From positions 1 through 64,000 of the forward strand of contig NZ_AUCK01000004.1 of NCBI RefSeq assembly GCF_000429725.1: DNA of 64,000 nucleotides. Direction: 5' to 3'. A model generated the notes under the pieces. The model did not search any database. It worked only from the letters and a program-made list of their open reading frames with translations, and was not told where the DNA came from. This DNA is from Alkalicoccus chagannorensis DSM 18086. GTDB taxonomy: Bacteria; Bacillota; Bacilli; Bacillales; Salisediminibacteriaceae. Position numbers and translations under genes: made by a program. The first letter of the stretch is position 1, and every line of letters starts with the position of its first letter. Positions 58,036-64,000 of this stretch are shown one piece after another.

Positions 58036-58745
58036 GGCTTCGATTTCGTTGTGCTGACAGTATAGCCGAACATTTTGGAAATTGAGTCGACATTTCCACG
58101 ATTCCACGCCACTTCAATGGCGTGCCGGATCGCTCGTTCAACACGGCTCGGCGTGGTATCAAAGCGCTTCGCGATATCCGGATAGAGTGCTTTTGTCACG
58201 GAACCAAGCAGGTCAATATCATGATAGACAAGCGTAATCGCTTCACGAAGGTACATATATCCTTTGATATGCGCCGGCACCCCGATCTCATGGATGATAC
58301 TTGTAATCGAAGCGTCCAGATTCATCGGTTTATTCTGCCGGTCTTCTGTTGGAGAAGGCTGATCCAGCGAGCGCGAGGCAGCTACATCCCGTATTTTATT
58401 CACGAGCATCTCCATATCAAAAGGCTTGAGAACGTAATAAGAGGCGCCCAGCTGAACAGCTTTTTTGGTGACATCTTCCTGTCCAAACGCCGTCAGCATA
58501 ATGATGTGCGGTTTCGCATTTTTCAACCGCTGCAGTTTTTCGAGTACTGCGAGCCCATCGAGGTGAGGCATGATAATATCCAGCAGCAGCACATCCGGTA
58601 CTTCATTCTCTAAAAGCTCCAGACATTCCTGCCCGTTAAATGCTGTTCCTACCACTTTAAGGTCCGTTTCTTTCGCCATATAATCTTCAAGAAGCTCTAC
58701 CAGCTCCCTGTTATCGTCTGCAACACATACTGTAATTTGACTCAC
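57972..58745 (-). CDS. spo0A: Sporulation/stationary-phase master regulator Spo0A
   Basis: 257 residues from GTG 58745 after AAGGAGGAGC. Receiver domain with acidic pocket DDN, phospho-acceptor Asp in [13 protein letters not shown], Lys in VLKPFD; C-terminal DNA-binding domain with [12 protein letters not shown] and [21 protein letters not shown] recognition helix. Ends [12 protein letters not shown], encoded by the element-borne attR, unchanged in sequence. Phosphorylated by the relay to control entry into sporulation. The neighbouring spoIVB gene is missing. Promoter likely around TATACT, 58797-58802 region. Confidence 0.95.
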   Translation of the reverse strand: MSQITVCVADDNRELVELLEDYMAKETDLKVVGTAFNGQECLELLENEVPDVLLLDIIMPHLDGLAVLEKLQRLKNAKPHIIMLTAFGQEDVTKKAVQLGASYYVLKPFDMEMLVNKIRDVAASRSLDQPSPTEDRQNKPMNLDASITSIIHEIGVPAHIKGYMYLREAITLVYHDIDLLGSVTKALYPDIAKRFDTTPSRVERAIRHAIEVAWNRGNVDSISKMFGYTVSTTKSKPTNSEFIAMVADKLRVEHRSK

Positions 58746-58853
58746 AACTGCTCCTCCTTGCTGACGGTCAGCCGACCGATCTTCACAATATGAACGAACT
58801 AAGTATACCATATGCATCCAGCTCATAAAACAGCCCAATGGTAACGGCACCGT

Positions 58854-60587
58854 CTATTCGGCGGATTCTTTTTTTTCTGCTGCCTGAGTGATCAGCTCCC
58901 GTGCATGCTCCCGCGTTAAGTCGGTGACTTCGACCCCGGAGATCATTCTGCCGACTTCCTCTGTCTTCTCCTGTTCGGTCAATGGCTGCACATTGGTGAG
59001 TGTCCGTTCCTCTTCCTCTCTTTTGGAGATGAAAAGGTGCGTATCCGCCATGGCAGCGACCTGTGGCAGATGCGTAATACATAGTACCTGCGACCCTTCT
59101 GCAATTCCGTGGATTTTTTCCGCGATCGCCTGCGCAACCCTGCCGCTCACGCCGGTATCCACTTCATCGAAGATCAACGACGTCACCCCTTCGTGACGTG
59201 CCAGGATCGATTTCAACGCCAGTATCATCCGTGATATCTCGCCTCCGGACGCGGTTTTCGCCAGTGGTTTCAAAGGCTCCCCTTTATTGGTGGCTGCATA
59301 AAATCCCACCTCATCCATCCCGTCGGCACGAAACGGGGAGTGACGGAGCAGGCTGTCCGCCTGAAAGGCTGGCTGCGGTGCGGTTGAAATATTAATATCG
59401 AAAATAGTCTGATGCATGAAGAGGCCCTCCAGCTGAAGGTGGATATCCTCCTTCAATTGTTCTGCTGCCCTACGCCGGAGCTGGCTTACATGCTTCGCTT
59501 CCACATATAAATCCTCTGCTGATGAAACGAGTTCAGCTTCCCATTCTTCCAGCCGCTGCTCTCTGTTGGTCAGGGTATCCAGTTCTTCCTCGATCGACGC
59601 CGCGTATTCGAGGACATCATTGACCGTCGCTCCATACTTTTTCTTCAGCTGCTGCAGTTCGCTCATTCTCGCTTCTACTTCGTGCAGGCGTTCCGGATCA
59701 AACTCAATGGACTCATAATAATCACGCAGCCGGAAAGCCGCTTCTTCCAGCAGATAATACGGAGTGGCAGCTGCTTCTTTTGATTCTTCCAGGGAAGGGT
59801 CGAGCGAAGCTGCTTCTTCCAGCTGGTTCATCGCGGTCATCACCCACTCCATTCCTTTCCCCTCGCCATACAGTGCTTCATATGCGCCGTGCACCGTCCG
59901 GTAAAGTTCTTCACTGTTCGCGAGACGGCGGTGTTCCTCTTCCAGGTGATCATCTTCATCCGGCTGCAGCTGTGCATTTTGTATTTCTTCATACTGATAT
60001 TTAATGAGATCGAGCCGCTGTGCATTCTGCTGTTCATTGTCCGAGAGCTGCTTGAGCTGGGATCGTTTCTTTTGAAACGCATCGTACAACGCTTTATATG
60101 CTTTTTTCGACTGACTGATTTCTTTTTCTGCATAGCGGTCGAGAAAATAAATATGTTTCTCTGCCTGAAGGAGCTGCTGATGCTCGTGCTGCCCGTGAAT
60201 ATCGACGAGCTGCTGCCCTACCTGGCGGAGCACGCCCAGGGTCGTCAGTTTCCCATTGATTCTGCACACGCTTTTTCCCTGCTGTGTGATTTCCCGTTTC
60301 AGGACGAGGGTCGATTCTTCCAGCTCAATATCGAGGTCTTCCAGCAGTTTCTGCTGATCGTCGCGCAGGTTCTCCTGAATCGAAAACAACCCTTCTATTT
60401 CGGCTCGCTTGCTGCCGTGACGTACGAAATCAACGGAGCCTCTTCCTCCGATCAACAGTCCGATCGCATCGATGATAATCGATTTCCCCGCACCGGTTTC
60501 TCCGGTGAGGACCGTCAGCCCCTCATCAAAAGATACAGACAGTTCTTCTATAATAGCAAAGTTCCGGATGGAGAGTTCCATCAGCAT
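58854..60587 (-). CDS. recN: DNA repair protein RecN
   Basis: 577 residues, SMC-like ATPase: Walker A VLTGETGAGKSII near 30, long coiled coils, signature ASGGEISRMILALKSI near 450 and Walker B LIFDEVDTGVSG. Acts at double-strand breaks. Normal neighbour order argR-recN, but followed immediately by spo0A. Confidence 0.95.
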   Translation of the reverse strand: MLMELSIRNFAIIEELSVSFDEGLTVLTGETGAGKSIIIDAIGLLIGGRGSVDFVRHGSKRAEIEGLFSIQENLRDDQQKLLEDLDIELEESTLVLKREITQQGKSVCRINGKLTTLGVLRQVGQQLVDIHGQHEHQQLLQAEKHIYFLDRYAEKEISQSKKAYKALYDAFQKKRSQLKQLSDNEQQNAQRLDLIKYQYEEIQNAQLQPDEDDHLEEEHRRLANSEELYRTVHGAYEALYGEGKGMEWVMTAMNQLEEAASLDPSLEESKEAAATPYYLLEEAAFRLRDYYESIEFDPERLHEVEARMSELQQLKKKYGATVNDVLEYAASIEEELDTLTNREQRLEEWEAELVSSAEDLYVEAKHVSQLRRRAAEQLKEDIHLQLEGLFMHQTIFDINISTAPQPAFQADSLLRHSPFRADGMDEVGFYAATNKGEPLKPLAKTASGGEISRMILALKSILARHEGVTSLIFDEVDTGVSGRVAQAIAEKIHGIAEGSQVLCITHLPQVAAMADTHLFISKREEEERTLTNVQPLTEQEKTEEVGRMISGVEVTDLTREHARELITQAAEKKESAE

Positions 60588-60633
60588 AGTGAGACATCCT
60601 TTCTTTCGAACCTGTATTCCCCTTAGAAGGGCG

Positions 60634-60664
60634 AAAAAAAGGGCGCCCGTCCGGGAAACCCTTT
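60634..60664 (-). terminator. Terminator between argR and recN
   Basis: Minus strand GAAAGGGTTTCCCG...CGGGCGCCCTTT folds as a stem followed by TTTTTTC. Confidence 0.65.
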
Positions 60665-60676
60665 CTAACTCCAGCC

Positions 60677-61126
60677 TTAGAGCATGTCCAGAAATCGTTC
60701 TGAGAGTATTTTCGGATCCTCTTCAGAACGGCAGATGATCAAAATCGTATCGTCGCCGCAGATGTTTCCCATGATCTGCGGCCAATCCAGGTTATCGATC
60801 AGCGCTCCGACCGCATTAGCATTTCCGGGAAGCGTTTTGATGACGATAAGATTGTTCGTATGGTCGATGGAAACGAAGCTGTCCATCAGGGCACGCTTTA
60901 ATTTCTGGAGCGGATTAAAACGCTGGTCAGAGGGCAGGCTGTATTTATACCGCCCGTCCATCATCGGTACTTTTACAAGATGAAGTTCTTTAATGTCCCG
61001 GCTTACGGTTGCCTGCGTCACATTGAATCCGGCACTTCGGAGTTCGTCTACGAGTTCATCCTGTGTTTCTACATCGTTATTGCCGATAATATCACGTATT
61101 TTAATATGTCGCTGTCCTTTATTCAT
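60677..61126 (-). CDS. argR: Arginine repressor ArgR/AhrC
   Basis: 149 residues: winged HTH ([45 protein letters not shown]) and C-terminal hexamerisation/arginine-binding domain ([33 protein letters not shown]). Controls arginine synthesis and catabolism. Confidence 0.95.
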   Translation of the reverse strand: MNKGQRHIKIRDIIGNNDVETQDELVDELRSAGFNVTQATVSRDIKELHLVKVPMMDGRYKYSLPSDQRFNPLQKLKRALMDSFVSIDHTNNLIVIKTLPGNANAVGALIDNLDWPQIMGNICGDDTILIICRSEEDPKILSERFLDML

Positions 61127-61138
61127 GGCACTCCTCCA

Positions 61139-61948
61139 TCATTCCAGACCATCATCTGCGCGGGCAGCTGCCGCAGTCTGCTGTAATTCCTCTTTCGTCA
61201 CGGTCGACTCCGCGCCGCTGCGGAGCCAGAACAGAAACTCTGTATTACCGCCTCCGCCTTTGATCGGGGATGGCGCTGCACCAAGCAGGCCAAACCCTTC
61301 CTGCGATGCAGCTGCCGCTGTTTCTTCAAGTACACGTGTATGTACCTTTTCGTCCCGAATGATGCCTTTGCGTCCTACTTCATGTCTTCCCGCCTCAAAC
61401 TGCGGTTTAATCAGGATGACGGCATCAGAACCTTCTGCCAGTATCCGTTTGAGCACAGGAAGAAGCAGCCGGACCGAAATGAAGGAGACGTCCATCACAG
61501 CAAAAGTCGGGCGCCCAAAGGAAAAATTGTCTTCCGTACAATAACGGAAATTCGTCTGCTCCATCACGATGACCCGGTCATCAGACCGGATTTTCCAGGC
61601 GAGCTGGTTCGTACCTACATCGAGAGCGTACACACGGGCGGCACCGTTCTGCAGGGCACAATCGGTAAATCCACCGGTTGATGCTCCAATATCAATCATC
61701 GTTCTGCCTTCCAATGTCAGAGGGAAAAGCTGAAGCGCCCGCTCCAGCTTAAGTCCTCCCCTGCTGACATAAGGAAGTACTTCCCCCTTGATTGAAAGAA
61801 CGGTTTCCTCGCTTAGTTTCATCCCCGGTTTATCCACACGCTGCCCATCAGCGAGGACGATGCCTGCCATGATACTGCGTTTGGCCTTTTCCCGGGTGTC
61901 AGCCAGTCCCTGTTCTACAAGCATGACGTCTGCGCGTTCCTTCTTCAT
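61139..61948 (-). CDS. TlyA family rRNA 2'-O-methyltransferase/hemolysin-like
   Basis: 269 residues: N-terminal S4 RNA-binding domain ([38 protein letters not shown]) and FtsJ-type SAM domain ([29 protein letters not shown]). Named YqxC in B. subtilis. Its start overlaps the dxs stop by 4 bp. Confidence 0.92.
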   Translation of the reverse strand: MKKERADVMLVEQGLADTREKAKRSIMAGIVLADGQRVDKPGMKLSEETVLSIKGEVLPYVSRGGLKLERALQLFPLTLEGRTMIDIGASTGGFTDCALQNGAARVYALDVGTNQLAWKIRSDDRVIVMEQTNFRYCTEDNFSFGRPTFAVMDVSFISVRLLLPVLKRILAEGSDAVILIKPQFEAGRHEVGRKGIIRDEKVHTRVLEETAAAASQEGFGLLGAAPSPIKGGGGNTEFLFWLRSGAESTVTKEELQQTAAAARADDGLE

Positions 61949-63840
61949 GACGACGCGCGTTTCTGCCTTCCAGGAATCATGGATTCCACGCGTTTAACCG
62001 CTTCCTCCGCAGTCAGGCCGATTTCTTCGAGCAGTTCAGGAACGCCGCCGTGTTCGATATACCAATCAGGAATACCCATCCGCTCGACGACGACGGAGTG
62101 CACGCCTGAAGAGTGGAAGTGTTCCAGAACTGCCGATCCGAATCCTCCGAGCAGCGCATGTTCTTCCATCGTGAGAATCGGCACTTGACGTCCGGCAAGG
62201 TCCTGCAGCTTTTTCTCATCCAGCGGCTTAATCGACCGGGCATTAATGACCTCGGTACGGATGCCCTTCTCGGCCAGTTTTTCAGCAGCTGCCATTGCAG
62301 CAGGAACCATGGTGCCAACGGCGAGAATAGCGGCTTCATTTCCTTCATGAAGTGTTTCCCACGTTCCAATCGGGAGTGTCTTCAGCTCTTCATCCATCGG
62401 AACACCGAGTCCCCCGCCTCGTGGATAGCGCACGGCTATTGGTCCGTCGTTATGCTGGAACGCTGTATAAAGAAGATGCTGGAATTCGTTCTCGTCTTTT
62501 GGACACAAAAGCGTAATATTCGGCAGGTGCCGCATGTAGGAGATATCGAATACACCCTGGTGTGTTTCTCCGTCGGCTCCGACGAGACCTGCCCGGTCGA
62601 TGGCAAACATCACATTCAGGTTCTGCCTGCACACATCATGCACGAGCTGGTCATACCCGCGTTGAAGGAACGTCGAATAAATTGCAAGTACCGGCTTCAT
62701 GCCCTGCGTGGCAAGTCCAGCAGACATTGTGGTTGCATGCTGCTCCGCAATGCCGACGTCAAACATCCGCTCTGGATACTCTTTCGCAAATTTATCAAGT
62801 CCGGAGCCGTTCGGCATTGCCGGCGTCACTGCGACCAGCTTGTCGCTCTCTGCTGCCATCCGCTTCATCGTTTCAGCAAACACACCGCTGTAGCTCGGTG
62901 GACCCGGCTTTTTCACTACTTCACCCGATTCGATTTTGTATGGACCGAGGCCGTGCCACGTTCCTTTTGCATCGTTTTCGGCAGGGGCGTACCCCTTTCC
63001 TTTTTTCGTTACGACATGCACGATCACAGGTCCTTCCGTATTCTTTGCGTAACGGATGTTAGAGCGGAGATCCTGAAGATCATGTCCATCCACCGGTCCA
63101 AGGTAAGTGAATCCGAGCTCTTCAAAAAACATGCCGGACACGAGCAGATATTTCAGGCTGTCTTTCACTCGTTCAGCTGCGGAGGCCAGTCTGCCTCCGA
63201 ATGCCGGCACCTTCCGGATGAGAAGTTCCAGATCTTCTTTCGCTTTATGATAGCCTCCAGCGGTTCTCATTCGTCCGAGCATGCTGTGCATGGCACCGAC
63301 GTTCGGAGCGATCGACATTTCGTTATCATTGAGGATTACCGTCATGTCACGCTGCTCGTCTCCGATGTGGTTAAGCGCTTCCAACGCCATACCTCCGGTA
63401 AGAGCGCCGTCTCCGATTACAGGTACAATGTGCTCGCCCGTTCCTTTAAGGTCTCTTGCAAGCGTCATCCCCATCGCGCCGGAAAGCGAAGTCGAACTGT
63501 GACCTGTCTCCCAGACATCATGTTCCGATTCCGAACGCTTCGGAAAGCCGCAGAGTCCTTTGTGCTGGCGGAGCGTGTCAAACTCTCCGGCACGTCCAGT
63601 CAGGATTTTATGCACGTACGCCTGGTGTCCGACATCAAACAGAAACTTATCTTTGGGACTGTCGTACAGCTGATGCAGAATCAGGGTCAACTCAACAACA
63701 CCGAGGTTCGGACCTAAATGCCCGCCTGTCACCGATAGCTTATCGATAAGAAATTCCCGGATTGACGCGGCTGTCTCCTGTAGTTGTTCATCATCCATCC
63801 CTTTTAGAAAAGATGGATTCCTCATTGTCATAACATCCAA
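61945..63840 (-). CDS. dxs: 1-deoxy-D-xylulose-5-phosphate synthase
   Basis: 631 residues. Thiamine diphosphate motif [31 protein letters not shown], His-containing [13 protein letters not shown], central transketolase domain with [15 protein letters not shown]-terminal [13 protein letters not shown]. First step of the MEP pathway that feeds the carotenoid genes at the other end of the window. TTG 63840 (GAGGG upstream) or ATG 63831 as start. Confidence 0.94.
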   Translation of the reverse strand: MDVMTMRNPSFLKGMDDEQLQETAASIREFLIDKLSVTGGHLGPNLGVVELTLILHQLYDSPKDKFLFDVGHQAYVHKILTGRAGEFDTLRQHKGLCGFPKRSESEHDVWETGHSSTSLSGAMGMTLARDLKGTGEHIVPVIGDGALTGGMALEALNHIGDEQRDMTVILNDNEMSIAPNVGAMHSMLGRMRTAGGYHKAKEDLELLIRKVPAFGGRLASAAERVKDSLKYLLVSGMFFEELGFTYLGPVDGHDLQDLRSNIRYAKNTEGPVIVHVVTKKGKGYAPAENDAKGTWHGLGPYKIESGEVVKKPGPPSYSGVFAETMKRMAAESDKLVAVTPAMPNGSGLDKFAKEYPERMFDVGIAEQHATTMSAGLATQGMKPVLAIYSTFLQRGYDQLVHDVCRQNLNVMFAIDRAGLVGADGETHQGVFDISYMRHLPNITLLCPKDENEFQHLLYTAFQHNDGPIAVRYPRGGGLGVPMDEELKTLPIGTWETLHEGNEAAILAVGTMVPAAMAAAEKLAEKGIRTEVINARSIKPLDEKKLQDLAGRQVPILTMEEHALLGGFGSAVLEHFHSSGVHSVVVERMGIPDWYIEHGGVPELLEEIGLTAEEAVKRVESMIPGRQKRASS

Positions 63841-63895
63841 GGGGAACCCTCACTTTCATCGTTTAGATTTCTTTCTCTTATCCTTAAATATGGTT

Positions 63896-63920
63896 ATTCC
63901 CAATTTTACCTCTATCAAAT
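63896..63920 (-). promoter_or_regulatory. Sigma-B-like promoter before dxs (weak)
   Basis: Minus strand ATTTGA (63920-63915), 13-nt spacer, GGGAAT (63901-63896). The -10 is perfect, the -35 has two mismatches to GTTTAA. Confidence 0.35.
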
Positions 63921-64000
63921 AAAATAATCTACCCACACGGTATATAATCGGTGTAGAATATTGAATTGCTATCGTTTTTCCGACAGATTTCCCCCCTACT

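Noticed and set aside
62113-63717. 534-residue plus-strand frame opposite dxs
   Set aside because: Shadow of a conserved gene in GC-rich sequence; no start signals or family.

Overview
The window reads as chromosome of a motile, pigmented, probably salt- or alkali-adapted Bacillaceae. Evidence: the spo0A-recN-argR-tlyA-dxs neighbourhood; a complete bkdR-ptb-bcd-buk-lpdV-bkdAA-bkdAB-bkdB locus; tnrA, darB, yaaR, prli42, brxB and yqjA homologues; a NaChBac-type sodium channel; and a carotenoid operon. Genus is an inference (Alkalicoccus/Salisediminibacterium-like). spoIVB, which lies between recN and spo0A in Bacillus subtilis, is absent, so sporulation may be defective or lost.

Layout. 0-0.35 kb: 5' part of a group II intron that runs off the left edge, sitting just behind a terminator. 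0.4-4.3 kb: crtN-crtN2-crtM carotenoid operon behind a sigma-B-type promoter. 4.5-10.1 kb: methyltransferase, tyrosine phosphatase, SDR, proI, sodium channel, tnrA (with its own TnrA box), darB. 10.1-13.2 kb: sparse region with degenerate repeats, an SRPBCC protein and a DUF4236 protein. 13.2-18.7 kb: yaaR, flagellin, fliS (sigma-D promoter), a FlhB C-terminal homologue and a large Gln-rich FliK-like protein. 18.7-25.9 kb: DNA polymerase IV, a mini-protein resembling sigma region 3, an M20 peptidase, and a carboxyltransferase / methylmalonyl-CoA mutase set in which the B12-binding subunit is fused to the epimerase. 26-31 kb: prli42, yqjA, tRNA-Arg, brxB and a Zur-controlled zinc-binding lipoprotein with 13-residue His/Asp/Asn repeats. 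31.2-41.4 kb: branched-chain 2-oxoacid dehydrogenase locus with a sigma-54 promoter, then yqzF.

41.55-58.04 kb is a 16.4-kb integrated element bounded by a perfect 65-bp direct repeat that is the 3' end of spo0A. spo0A stays intact because the repeat copy on the integrase side supplies its last codons and stop; the displaced original end lies next to yqzF. The element encodes a tyrosine integrase starting 9 nt after the spo0A stop, a winged-helix replication-type protein with a candidate antisense RNA over its leader, a divergent XRE repressor with three operators, a second catalytic-only tyrosine recombinase, an HNH nuclease, an SU10-type capsid protein, a tape measure, an XkdQ-like hub and an XkdR-like protein. 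No terminase, portal, tube/sheath or lysis gene is visible, so it is either a decayed prophage or a phage satellite.

Most striking: the element's left end carries a good minus-strand promoter aimed at the attachment core. When the element is circular this promoter faces integrase; when integrated, integrase instead lies directly behind spo0A with no terminator between, and the likely spo0A terminator is displaced 16 kb away. Integration therefore swaps the integrase promoter for that of the sporulation master regulator. 58-64 kb: recN, argR, tlyA, dxs.
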